This document shows, in pieces, positions 1 to 9,844 of a stretch of DNA of 64,000 nucleotides. The notes under the pieces were generated by a model. The model was not told where the DNA came from. It searched no databases and was given only the letters and a program-made list of their open reading frames with translations. Position 1 is the first letter of the stretch. Each line of letters opens with the position of its first letter. The position numbers and the translations under genes were made by a program. This DNA is from Acrasis kona (lineage: Eukaryota; Heterolobosea; Eutetramitea; Acrasida; Acrasidae), in assembly GCA_026419775.2 (NCBI GenBank), contig JAOPGA020000481.1, forward strand, positions 1 through 64,000. The letters are read 5' to 3'.

Positions 1-1112
1 TGTTGTTGTTGTTGATTAATGTTACTAGTCATGACCAAGTGGAACCGTAGTGCTAATCTCTGACCGTAGTTGTGAGAAGCATATTGGACGAAAATGTCGC
101 CAAACGCAGCCACCCACCTTCCATCAGGAGTTTCGTGGAACCTCTTGTCGTTGCTCACGTTCGAAAGAGGAATCATGGCTCTCTTTTGTCTATCAAAACC
201 TAAAATGTACGATCGACATGATAATTGTAGAATGTTTGTGAGGCCAAACTGTTCCATCAACATGCCAGGTATCTTATTCCAATCTAGCTCTATCAGTTGG
301 GTGGGCAACGGATACTGTGTGTTTTGTTTTCCACCGAGGTATTTGACATTGTTCGGTTTATTGAGACCTTCAGCGATCCTGAAGAAGGCGCTTGGATTAC
401 CGTTGGTGCTACTGAATGGTACGATGGATGGGTTTAATGTGGGAGCTGGCAGGCTGCACTCTCCTGAATGACTATCTTCATCGTCATCCTCTTCCATGCT
501 CTGGCCATTGTTTGTTGGGGAGTCTGCACTACTGCGGCGGCGTTTTGTATCTCTTGTCATGGGTTGTGGTAACGGCGGTAGTGCATTTCTTCCGACTGGG
601 GGTGGAGGTGGTTGGTATCCCTCATATTTGACAATTTTTGTTGGTTCAATCTGGCTCGGTGTGCTAAACTGAGGTGGGAAAAAGCCCTCGGAGGTTAACA
701 TTGGTGTGGGAATGTCAAATGCTGGCGTGGACATGCTAATGCCATTAAATGGGTTTGCACTTGTAATGCCACTGCTAACTGGAGTTTTATTGAACAAATC
801 GAACACTTCCTTCTCATTAGTTATGTTACTAGCACCAATTCCTGTTGGGGTGTCTAAAAGGAATGGTGTGAGTCCAGAGTTTGTTAAAACTGGAGTAGAT
901 TCAGGTGTTGGACGAATTGTTTGTGGTATAATGACACCATTTGTTTCAGGGGTTGAGTTCGTTATTGAAGGCTTTTCGAGAGGAACTGGTGTGCTTATAT
1001 TGAAAGGGTTGCTGTTTGGTGTGATAATAGAGGTTTCATTTATATCGTTCTTGACTGTATCATGAAACAATGTAGATTCCTCGGGTCGCTTTCTCTTTAA
1101 AAAAGACTTCAT
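1..1112 (-). CDS. Partial disordered, probably nuclear protein (3' end beyond window)
   Basis: An open frame runs on the minus strand from the ATG at 1110-1112 to the left edge with no stop, about 370 codons. The N-terminus carries a basic patch (KRKR at residues 6-9) that could be a nuclear localisation signal. It is followed by about 200 residues rich in Thr, Pro, Ser and Asn with recurring T-P pairs, a proline run (PPPPP), a second basic cluster (KRRR) and an acidic run (EEDDDED). From about residue 250 the sequence looks folded, with hydrophobic and aromatic residues and no low complexity, until a CAA (Gln) run at the edge. Plus-strand open frames here are shadows. I do not recognise the folded part. 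A transcription regulator is a guess from composition only. That it is coding is fairly sure; the function is unknown. Confidence 0.7.
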   Translation of the reverse strand, partial: MKSFLKRKRPEESTLFHDTVKNDINETSIITPNSNPFNISTPVPLEKPSITNSTPETNGVIIPQTIRPTPESTPVLTNSGLTPFLLDTPTGIGASNITNEKEVFDLFNKTPVSSGITSANPFNGISMSTPAFDIPTPMLTSEGFFPPQFSTPSQIEPTKIVKYEGYQPPPPPVGRNALPPLPQPMTRDTKRRRSSADSPTNNGQSMEEDDDEDSHSGECSLPAPTLNPSIVPFSSTNGNPSAFFRIAEGLNKPNNVKYLGGKQNTQYPLPTQLIELDWNKIPGMLMEQFGLTNILQLSCRSYILGFDRQKRAMIPLSNVSNDKRFHETPDGRWVAAFGDIFVQYASHNYGQRLALRFHLVMTSNINQQQQ

Positions 1113-1334
1113 GTTCGCTTCAAGGGGTGCCTTGAGGACAACCAAGAGTTCTCAAAGAACAAAAAATCGAAGGGCGCATTTAGGAACTGGCCAATCAATT
1201 GTGCGATCAACTCTGGTGGTAAAGTCGTTATGTATTTATAGATCATTCGACATAACGACATTCCTCCTTTTCTGATCGGGTCCATCATTCACACACCAGC
1301 TAATTGTTACTCAATTTTATGACACGTGAGGGGC

Positions 1335-1402
1335 TGTACAAACTGCCTGTTTAGATTGCTATTTATTTCTTCAAGGAACACAGGAACAAAGAGAGGCTTT
1401 TT
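1335..1402 (+). repeat. Diverged direct repeat, copy A
   Basis: This roughly 68-base segment matches 2258-2325 with a few substitutions and one short indel. Both contain the core aggaacacaggaacaaa preceded by a T-rich stretch. It looks like an old interspersed or duplicated element. Its origin is unknown. Confidence 0.55.
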
Positions 1403-2257
1403 TCACAGACACCCATGAGTGTAATACACATGGTTCGAAAAAAATGCACGACATACTTTGGTTGATATGAGTTGCTGTGATCATAATGAATTACAAGTTA
1501 TTCTTTCATTGTTCTTAGGAACAAAGGAACACAGAATATGAATTATAAAACATCAACCACCCAGTGATTATTAATGAGCGGTGACAAAGCAGGCAATTTG
1601 TTCGTCTTCCTTAAGCAATTACCCGTGACTTTGAAAGTATCGCTTTTTCTTCTACAAAACAGTGAAATCATTTGCCCAAAAGTACAAGAAAAGTAGCAGT
1701 ATTTGCTCCAAAAAGTAGCAAAAATCATACTTCTTTTTGTGCATTTTCATTTTAACGTAATACAAAAAGCAGTTCTTTACTGATTAGCTCCGAACCTTCA
1801 AAAGTAGTAATACGAATTGTAGGTTGCGACGTAAATAAAAGTAGCAGTTGATAAAATGTTAGTTTATTAATAGTGTTGTTCGATTTCTCCATCTGGCCTT
1901 GCATGCTTTAATATCCAGCCGGCCGCTTTGATGTTCTTGATATTTATTTTGTAGCTCCACTCCTACTTTTCCTCGCGCCTGTTTGATGATTTTAAGTTGC
2001 TTATTAAATTAACATTCGGTTAAACCCTCTTTGATTGTTTTCCTGGCTGTGTTTATTTTATTCATTTTGAATCTGATATTTCTTATTTTTTCGTTATCAA
2101 AAACACCATCCCGTTTTACTGAATCCACTTTTTTGGTTTATGTTTTCGAGGGTCTCGTGTGCTGGTAGATGGGTTGAAATGATGGTTGTTGGTCGATTGT
2201 AAATTACTAAAGATACCATGATGGCTGGACAAGGATTATTCTAATACTCCACTCTGA

Positions 2258-2325
2258 TGTATACAAATTGCTTGTTTAGTTTGCTACTTAATTCTTCAGG
2301 AACACAGGAACAAAAAAAGCCTTTT
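2258..2325 (+). repeat. Diverged direct repeat, copy B
   Basis: Second copy of the repeat at 1335-1402, in the same orientation about 0.9 kb away, with the core aggaacacaggaacaaa conserved. Confidence 0.55.
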
Positions 2326-2531
2326 GTTCTTCCTTGATTTGATTAGTCAAATCACATCGTCAGTCGCGTACGAGATTTTATGTCACAATATCAATAAACT
2401 TTCATCAGAAATATTTCTTATGACGTCACGATGCCGCTGTAAATGAGTTCGTCCATTTTTTCATTTTTTTACTTGACCAATTTTGGATATTATTTAAAAT
2501 AGACCAACAAAAACTTCAACAAGTAACGGAG

Positions 2532-4822
2532 ATGGAGGCGTTATCAAATATCATCACCCTCCCTTTTGACGAAGAGACGAGTACAGCTGATATACTTACT
2601 CCTGTAGCTCCGGAATTTATATATCCGGCCCAAGTGAAGAAGAAAGACCACCTCAGCGCGGTGAAGAGGATGTGGTCCATTCAAACTATCATCATTGTAC
2701 TTTTCGCTAGTGGGGTATTTATTAGTGGCATAGTAGTGTGGGCTATAGGGTAAGTTAACTTTACATTACATTGCTAACCTCCGGTTAGATTTGGGGCTGC
2801 TGTTAAATCAGTGAATGAAATTTCCGCCAAAGGTACAGGATATATAACAAAAAGCACAAGCATGTTTGTATCCGATTTTTTATCCCAAGGCCCAAACATG
2901 GCCAAATCGTTTCTCTACAGGGCCAAGTTTGAGGAGATGAATGGAAAGTCCCTTACAAATTTCACATCCAGTCCATTGCCACAAAGAGTAGTTCTGCAAG
3001 ATTTATTAAAACAATACAACTCAAGCGTACTAGTCAACTATGGAAGCTATGATGGGACATATCAATCGGCACAAAGAACTGGATCAATTTCCATTCTTAA
3101 ATACTCAGGCAACGTTGTTGGTTTTGGAGGGGCTCTAATAGCGTTTAACATGGGTACTATCTTCACAATAATATTTTATTAACACTAAGAGCAGATCAAG
3201 ATACGCTACAGACTACTGGTCAAAACATCTCAGTTGTTAAGTATAACGTCCTTACCAGGGATTGGTACTTGAGGGCGAAATCAAACGGTACTGGATGGGT
3301 CCCTGCTTATGTGGCAAACACGATACCTGCATATATGGTGCTCACATTCTGTGCTCCTTACTATGGTTCGTCCGACAATTCATCTCTGCAAGGTGTATTT
3401 AGTGTGAATTTCGACATGACTACTATTTCTAATTTCCTCAAGACTCTGATAGTAGAGCAGGGACAAGTACAGTATATTATGCAGAGAGATGGAAAGTTAA
3501 TAGCTTCCACCTCTGGTTCTCCTACAACCACAATAAATAATACAATCGTTCAACTCGATTCTACTCAGCACTCTGATGTTGCGATATCATGGTCTTCTAG
3601 CTATATAAAGAACTATTACAACGGTTATAACAATATACCGGACAGCGGTAGTTTAGTTGCTCCTTTTGGTGCGATGGATAGCTTATTAATAGAAATGAAA
3701 AGCATTCGAGATAATTATGGTGTTGATTTTGTTTCTGTCAACGTGTTGTATAGATCAGTTGTCATGTATGAAGTGAATATTTCTGTTCTTATTTCGAGTT
3801 TAGTATCAGCTGTTATTGTAGTTGCCAGTGTATTTATAGCCGTTGCCTTTGGTTGTTGCATTACAAGACCATTAAAAAAGGTATCACAAGAGTTGATTCA
3901 AATAGCGAACATGGAGTTAGTTAACAAGAGTTATCTCACATTGAATTTGGCAGAATTCAAAGATATGTCTCATGCCATGAAGCAAATGAAGCAGGGACTA
4001 AAAAATTTTGAAAAATTCGTACCTGGAGAAGTAGTTAAAAACATACTCAGGACCGAAAATGGACTAGAACTACGAGTCGATCACAAGCACTTAACTATCA
4101 TGTTTCTAGATATTGTTAGCTTTACCACAATATCAGAAATGACTGACCCTAGAGATTTGATTGTTCTCATGACAGAGTTCTTTACTGAAATGTCAGAAGC
4201 AGTTTTGCAACACGATGGAACAATAGATAAATTTATTGGAGATTGTGTGATGAGCTTCTGGAATGCCCCTAATGATGTGAAGGACCATGAGTTGTTAGCC
4301 GTACTTGCAGGCTTTGATATGGCGAGACGTGCGGAGAGGATAAATAAACTTGGTATTATAAGACATCCTTTAAAGGTGCGCATAGGGATCAACTCTGATG
4401 TTTGCTTGATTGGCAATATTGGAAGTGCTAACAGAGTTAATTATACTTGCTTGGGAGATGGTGTCAACCTTGCAAGTCGTGTAGAGGCCCTCAATACGTA
4501 CTTTGGGACTACCATAGCAGTTACACATAGAACAAAACGTGCCGTGCACAAAAAAGGAATTGTTTGTAGATGGTTAGATTCTGTTAGTGTCAAGGGTAAG
4601 GGTAAACCTGTTCATATTTACGAGCCTGTTCCACCAGAGCAAGTTACACCAGAGGTCATAGGAGATTGCAAGCATAGATTAAATATTCGTGACCTGCTAA
4701 AACAGTCAAAGTATGAAGATGTCATTTCTTTGTGTAATCAAAAAGGCGATGAACACTCAAAACTAATGTTAAAGAGGTTAGCCAAGGAGAAGAGCAAGTT
4801 TTTAGTGATGAACAATAAATAA
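2532..4822 (+). CDS. Transmembrane receptor-type class III adenylate cyclase
   Basis: Three exons, 2532-2749, 2789-3153 and 3192-4822, with GT-AG introns of 39 and 38 nt that keep frame; 737 aa. The layout is a cytosolic N-tail, TM1 (about residues 43-70), an extracellular sensor region of about 310 residues, TM2 (about 388-415), a HAMP-like linker and a cyclase domain (about 485-675). Metal-binding Asp residues appear in FLDIVSFT and FIGDCVMSFW, the base-recognition Lys in TIDKFIGD, and the catalytic Asn/Arg in VNLASR. Thr takes the place of the classical second purine-specifying Asp (YTCLGD), as in class IIIb cyclases, so I infer ATP to cAMP. The product would couple an external ligand to cAMP at the plasma membrane. 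The ligand is unknown. The cache-like nature of the sensor is inferred from topology only. Confidence 0.88.
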
Positions 4823-4924
4823 ATATCGTTGATATGCGTATTCGACAGCATAAAATTGACGATTTTACCTCTTGACCAACGATTACAATTTTTTTGTGTT
4901 GACTGAAATTAAAAATAACAAAAG

Positions 4925-5113
4925 ATGTCAAACACGGACTCAAACACATCTGAGGTGGTCAACAAGGACCACGACAAAATTATAGACAGTCACGTCCTAC
5001 GAAAAATACAAATGGATCGCGCAAAATGGGAGACTAGGGCGAAAGAAATGAAGGAGAGGCAATTGGAATCGGAAAAAAAAACGGAGGTTGAAGAGGAGAC
5101 AATAAAAGAATAA
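4925..5113 (+). CDS. Small highly charged hypothetical protein
   Basis: 62 aa. The start codon sits in an A-rich leader, the usual context of starts in this window. The product is hydrophilic and rich in Lys/Glu. Residues 25-55 (from HVLRKIQMDRAKW on) look like a single charged helix or short coiled coil. There is no signal peptide, membrane segment or recognisable domain. It lies 100 nt after the cyclase stop in the same direction. Short length and lack of homology make this a tentative gene. Confidence 0.4.
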   Translation: MSNTDSNTSEVVNKDHDKIIDSHVLRKIQMDRAKWETRAKEMKERQLESEKKTEVEEETIKE

Positions 5114-5386
5114 GACTTTACATACCTGGCTTTTGATTAAAACATTCCGTTCATTGTACCTATTAATGCTTTCAAAATGTTGCTCCTATTGGCTAAAGAT
5201 TGTGTCTTAAAAGGAGAGTTGAAATACATTTTACTTCCGATCATTCGAATTCGATAAGGTCCACACCATGAAGAACATTATAATAATGACTTCCTTTGTA
5301 AGCATCAAATTATAATTAGAAAATCTATTTTTATTACCTATTAATAATCAAAAATTATTTTTTAACGTACACAAAATCAACACAAC

Positions 5387-5983
5387 ATGATCAGCAAGCT
5401 ACGCCTTTCCATAACCGTTTTAATACTATACTTTGCATTTGTTCTTACATCAAGTATTGATACGAGAGAACAAAACATGATGCCAACGCTGGATCACCTC
5501 CATGAACAACTAGTTGAGCAAGCAATACAAAATAGGGAACACATTACTAGTTTAACATATCAAGATGTTGAAGAACTGAAATATAAAAACATTGATTACG
5601 ATGGAAGAGCACTTCCAATTTCGGAGGAGCACAATGAGCACCCAACTCAAATTGATGAGAGTGATAAATACTCGCTAATTAGCATCAAACTAAGAGAGTT
5701 ACAAGCCTATATGAGAAGCAACAGGAATAAAGATCTAGACGCCGTCATTCAATCAAAGACAAGTGCCACTGAAGAGATGGAACTAACTGACTTGCAGGAA
5801 CCTATCCAAGTGGCACCCAGCCTAGTGCTTGTGGAGAATCAAAGTATCCACGTGGCCAAAAAGGTTACATTCGCACAAGAACAAGAGCTAGAGCTAAACA
5901 GCACACCTCAGCTTGACCAACAAGTAAATCTACACGATACCCTTCTTGAACCACCAAATAGTAGTGTGGACTATAAATTTTGA
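5387..5983 (+). CDS. Putative secreted protein of unknown function
   Basis: 198 aa, intronless. Residues 1-22 form a clear signal peptide: basic start (ISKLR), hydrophobic core, then SS. The mature part is acidic and hydrophilic with a predicted helical stretch (about 30-75) and no cysteine framework or known domain. It converges on the CH-domain gene; the two stop codons are only 13 nt apart. I do not recognise a family. Confidence 0.6.
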   Translation: MISKLRLSITVLILYFAFVLTSSIDTREQNMMPTLDHLHEQLVEQAIQNREHITSLTYQDVEELKYKNIDYDGRALPISEEHNEHPTQIDESDKYSLISIKLRELQAYMRSNRNKDLDAVIQSKTSATEEMELTDLQEPIQVAPSLVLVENQSIHVAKKVTFAQEQELELNSTPQLDQQVNLHDTLLEPPNSSVDYKF

Positions 5984-5995
5984 AATTAATTTTTA

Positions 5996-7036
5996 TTACT
6001 TTTGTGCTTTTGTTGTGTGTTGTTGATAAACGTTCCATAATCCACTCAGTACGAGGAATAGCACAACAAACGGTAATGTGAAGACACTCACTAAAGCATT
6101 GGAAGCAGATTCGATTGTTGGTTTCTTCTTCTCTAAAGGTGGGGTTGACTCAATGGAAGGTGACAATTCTCCCTCTACTTCCTCTAATACCGATGCATCA
6201 AAATCAACAGATTTTCCGAAAGCTTTGTCGAAAGTAATTGGTCTATCAAGGACTGGTCTATTTGTCATCTCCAAATTGATCAATTCCTCATCTGTGGGTG
6301 TCATGATCTGTTCTTCCTCCTCCGATATACTACGAGCGACAAATTCATGCAAGTTTGTCAAACAGCTTATGATTGATTGCTTGTTCTGTTGAAGGAACAA
6401 ATCCTCAAAAGAGAAGAATGCTTCTTGTGTTTAGTATGAAGATTGAATAAAATTTGTTACCAAGCACTGGGAATCCATCTATTCTTCGGACACCATCTAG
6501 AAACAATTGGACATTAGCCCTTGCATTGGATAAATAGTTAGTAGTTTTGTTTTTGTCTTCATTGTTGCTTATGAAGTACATTCTCTCATTAAATTCATGC
6601 ACTTTTGAGTAATCGATTGTAGAGGGGAAGAATTTCTCAAGCAACTTGCTTACAATTTTAGTTGTCGACAAAACTCAGCTTACCACAAAATGACTCCTGA
6701 TTCCAAGTTGTGATAAAAAGCGTTTGACTCCTCCTTCATCTTTTTAGTGGCACTTTTATGGACAGTATCAGGTCTATCTTTGAATTCTACCTCTAACGCG
6801 TCTTCGATCCAACTTCTAATTTTCTTCTCGTTAGAGGATAGCTCTCTGAGTAATCTACGTGATGTCATTGGACTTTCAGAATTATTTCCATATGAGATTC
6901 TTCTGGGTATAGGGGAACTCTCTGTCTGCGGCGAGTCTCCAGGGGAATTTTCAGGGTACGATCTTCTTAAATACACTGGTGTTTGAGGAGATGAAATTGG
7001 ATATTCATCACAGTATTCTACCTTATCTTTTTGCAT
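5996..7036 (-). CDS. Calponin-homology domain protein with C-terminal membrane anchor
   Basis: Three exons, 7036-6684, 6648-6461 and 6423-5996 (introns 35 and 37 nt); 322 aa. The N-terminal ~75 residues are Ser/Pro-rich and probably disordered. A single CH domain covers about 85-205, with the hallmark segments SGVILCKLLEKFFP, RANVQLFLDGVRR and the closing FSFEDLF. An acidic linker follows, then one hydrophobic segment (about 292-312) and a short basic tail, a tail-anchor arrangement. A single CH domain with a membrane anchor suggests linking actin or microtubules to an internal membrane. That is inference; the CH assignment is solid because splicing joins its conserved halves. Confidence 0.8.
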
Positions 7037-7125
7037 GGTGTCAAAAGTCTACCATTACAATGGATTAACGAACAATATATTGAACGAACTAAGGTAACGA
7101 TCAGAGCAGCGGGGGTGTCATTTGA

Positions 7126-8064
7126 TCAATTTATTATACATTTTCGTTTTTTAGAACCTTTGTCATTGGCATTCATGTCAAAATTTCTCTTAATTGCAAA
7201 AAATGCTAAATAAATGTATGCCATCTCCGCAAGTGTTGTAAATACATAATCAACATTCTCTCCAGTTAATGCACTTGTCTCCATGTATGATATTTTATGC
7301 TCTTCTGCAAAAGATTTCAACTCATCCTCTGTCACAACTCTCTCACTCACCAAATCCTTCTTTGTTGCCACCAGCATTATAGGAAGATCACAAGGGTCGA
7401 TATCCTTCACACGACAGATTAATTTCAGGTGGTCATCGAGATCTTCAAAGCTCATTCTATCTGTTACCGAACAAGCAATAATAAACGCGGATGATAGCCG
7501 CGCAATCTGTTGGTAGGCCTGTTCGGAAGATCGGTGGGTTTCATCTTGGACACGACTCGAATCATAAATTTCAAACAACTCAGTTTTATCTTGAAATATG
7601 GTGATTTGTTTTCTAAGTCTGGTGAAATGTTAATTTCTAAGAGTATTGAAAGGTTACATTGAGTCATGATACTGAGGGACTTGACCGAAGACATATTGGT
7701 CCATTAGTCTAGTCTTACCAGAATGAGCACTTCCTGCAATCGTCAATTTTATAACATCGCAATAATGTTTAAGATATTCGTCATTTCCTCCTCTTGTGAG
7801 TCTCTGGAATTCGATGCACATGGGGCGATAATTATCGGTGATTGGTAGGAATGGGTATTTGTTTCTCAAAAGGGAGCACCACAGTTCCTCTGAACTCATG
7901 AATGTGTAAAGTTGTTTTGATATTGCCCCGATTTTCAAATACATCGAAATGTTGTATGGTAGAAATTGCAATATTGTAGCGATAACATCATCGTTTAGGC
8001 TGCAACTTGGCCAGTGTTGTATAATGCGCATAAAGTCTTTGCTAATGGTATCCGGGACGAACAT
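7126..8064 (-). CDS. F-box protein fused to a Ras-like GTPase
   Basis: Two exons, 8064-7658 and 7612-7126 (intron 45 nt); 297 aa from the first in-frame ATG. The open frame extends 12 codons upstream to 8100 without an ATG. Residues about 18-65 resemble an F-box (LNDDVIATILQFLP then LYTFMSSEELWCSLL). A Ras-superfamily G domain starts near residue 108 with P-loop GSAHSGKT, then TKKD (G4) and TSAL (G5). Two switch features are unusual: switch I reads YHDSI, and the DxxG of switch II is replaced by DSSR, lacking the Gly that senses the gamma-phosphate. The tail is basic (SKKRKCIIN), with a Cys four residues from the end, so prenylation is possible. An F-box would tie the G domain to an SCF ubiquitin ligase; hydrolysis may be impaired. 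Confidence 0.75.
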
Positions 8065-8329
8065 TGGTCGAATTTCAATGAACTTCGTTGTTCGTGACAA
8101 GCATTGCGAAGACAGCAGACATTATAAAAGATGTTACTACCTGTCAACCCATACCATCCAGCTCTGTTTATCTCAAATGTTTAAAACAACTTGTTTAATC
8201 CAACATCGAAGCGGCAATGTTCAGTCAAAAGTTATTTTTTAAAATCATACTGTCATACTTATGTGTCATACTTTCTAGTTTTTTCTTGTAAGGTTCAAGT
8301 TGATCAAAAAGTGCTTTTTGTCATTAACC

Positions 8330-9739
8330 ATGGCACCCGTGTTAGAAGATGAGAAGGTATTGGGTGTGACAACATCAGGGGACAATATCAAATTCGTTAT
8401 AACTTACCCACGTATCATAGAGTTTAGCATGCCCAACAACCACAACCTTTTACAGTTCGTTGAAAAAACATCAAGTGAGCTATCGCAAAGTTCGGAGGAT
8501 TTGATCCATTCTGCAAGGTTTATAATAGAAAACAAGGCCATACTATCGCTTTCTTTAAAGCTGAAGGATGCCTTTTTGGAAACAAGACCCTTGTCTATTA
8601 TTATTAATAACGAGTTTACGTATATTGTGGACGTTAACAACCAATACAACGCTCTCGGAAATTCAGAAACCAAGAACAAAAATTATGCAAAAGCTGGAGA
8701 GTACTATACCCAGAGCATACATAGATTTCCGACTAATCCAATACCTCGTCTCAATAGATCCCTAGTTTTTAACAGATTAGGTATGTTTCAAGAAAGTGTT
8801 GATGACGCAAATGTCTTTTTTGAGTTATCAAAATCACACCAAGTTCCAGATAAGAGCCACAACAGGGGTATAATACGGAGGGGAAACTCCTACTTTGGTC
8901 TTGCTGAAAATGCAACAGAAATTCAATCTAAAATAAAATATTATCTATTGTCGTTGAACGACCTATCGTGTTTACCAGATGAGAGCGGAAAAGACTTTTA
9001 TAAAGAGTTTGATTTCGCTTGGAGGTTTCTCCTGCATCACTGTCAAGACCCTTTGAAAAATCTTCCTGCATGTCCGATTTGTAGAAAATCTGTTCTTTCC
9101 GCTGGTAGAAAAATGTATCAAGGCAGTAATTACGACGGATCACACTATTATATGTGTAATAACTGTAACCGGGATATCTTTAAAGAGTTGGAATTTAAAT
9201 TCAATAAAAATATTAACGAACCGTTCATGAGTCGTTCGAAATTAGAACAAAACTCACCTCGTCCATTTGTGTGTAGAAATGTTAAAGATTGGTTTTACAA
9301 ATATATGGTCTCACTTGGTGTCAAGGTGTTCATTACAAGGAATGATCAAGATTCACTTTTAAATCTTAATAACGATGAGTGTAGATCCTATCAAGGAATG
9401 ATTGAAATATTAAATTGTAAGAATCTTGATAGCATCAAGACAAAGGTCCGGCAATACTTTGTTGTTGGAGAGCCTCAATCAATAGATCAAAATGTACAAA
9501 ATTCCGTTTTAGTTTCAAAGACTAGACTCATTCGAGAGAATGGAGAAATCAGATTTACCTTCACTAGTATTAATGATACATATTATTTCGTGACACAAGT
9601 CGTTGCTCCTGCGCTCGAGGATGAAGAATTCAAGGACTTGAAGATGCAAACAACAGTGACTACCAAGACAGATAAAATTGAAATTGCTTCTGACAGAAAA
9701 TTCCCTCGCTCCCTCAAAGTAATTCAAAATGAGAAATAG
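8330..9739 (+). CDS. TPR protein with a zinc-binding cluster
   Basis: 469 aa. The ATG at 8330 lies in a good context (aaccATGG); the frame is open a further 10 codons upstream without an ATG. Residues ~105-215 contain tetratricopeptide-like helices (KNYAKAGEYYTQSIHRFP, then LNRSLVFNRLGMFQESVDDA), typical of co-chaperone-like TPRs. Residues ~250-285 hold CPIC and CNNC pairs spaced by about 25 residues, a likely zinc ribbon. The C-terminal ~170 residues are not recognised. It is divergent from the F-box GTPase gene. A scaffold role is the most that can be said. Confidence 0.7.
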   Translation: MAPVLEDEKVLGVTTSGDNIKFVITYPRIIEFSMPNNHNLLQFVEKTSSELSQSSEDLIHSARFIIENKAILSLSLKLKDAFLETRPLSIIINNEFTYIVDVNNQYNALGNSETKNKNYAKAGEYYTQSIHRFPTNPIPRLNRSLVFNRLGMFQESVDDANVFFELSKSHQVPDKSHNRGIIRRGNSYFGLAENATEIQSKIKYYLLSLNDLSCLPDESGKDFYKEFDFAWRFLLHHCQDPLKNLPACPICRKSVLSAGRKMYQGSNYDGSHYYMCNNCNRDIFKELEFKFNKNINEPFMSRSKLEQNSPRPFVCRNVKDWFYKYMVSLGVKVFITRNDQDSLLNLNNDECRSYQGMIEILNCKNLDSIKTKVRQYFVVGEPQSIDQNVQNSVLVSKTRLIRENGEIRFTFTSINDTYYFVTQVVAPALEDEEFKDLKMQTTVTTKTDKIEIASDRKFPRSLKVIQNEK

Positions 9740-9844
9740 ATTTGAATTAAAATGTTTAATAAATATGCTGTTTGTTTTTTGTGTAGCTTATATAACAGTT
9801 TTTCATCCTAAATGTAAAGAAGTAGTTGCTGTTAGATGAATAAA

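Larger units (their letters stand above)
1113..2531. other. 1.4 kb gap with diverged repeats and no supported gene
   Basis: No convincing coding sequence was found. The stretch holds two diverged direct copies of a roughly 68-base sequence (1335-1402 and 2258-2325, both with a shared core aggaacacaggaacaaa). A shorter related piece lies at about 1507-1533. Between 1680 and 1855 the word aaaagtag(c/t)a recurs four or five times. The right end should include the promoter of the cyclase gene at 2532. Confidence 0.5.

Noticed and set aside
94-1065. Three plus-strand open frames at the left edge
   Set aside because: They overlap a single long minus-strand frame with better coding character; they are shadows of it.
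1543-1728. 61-aa minus-strand frame in the gap
   Set aside because: Lies in repeat-like AAAAGTAGCA sequence, has no start context and no recognisable character.
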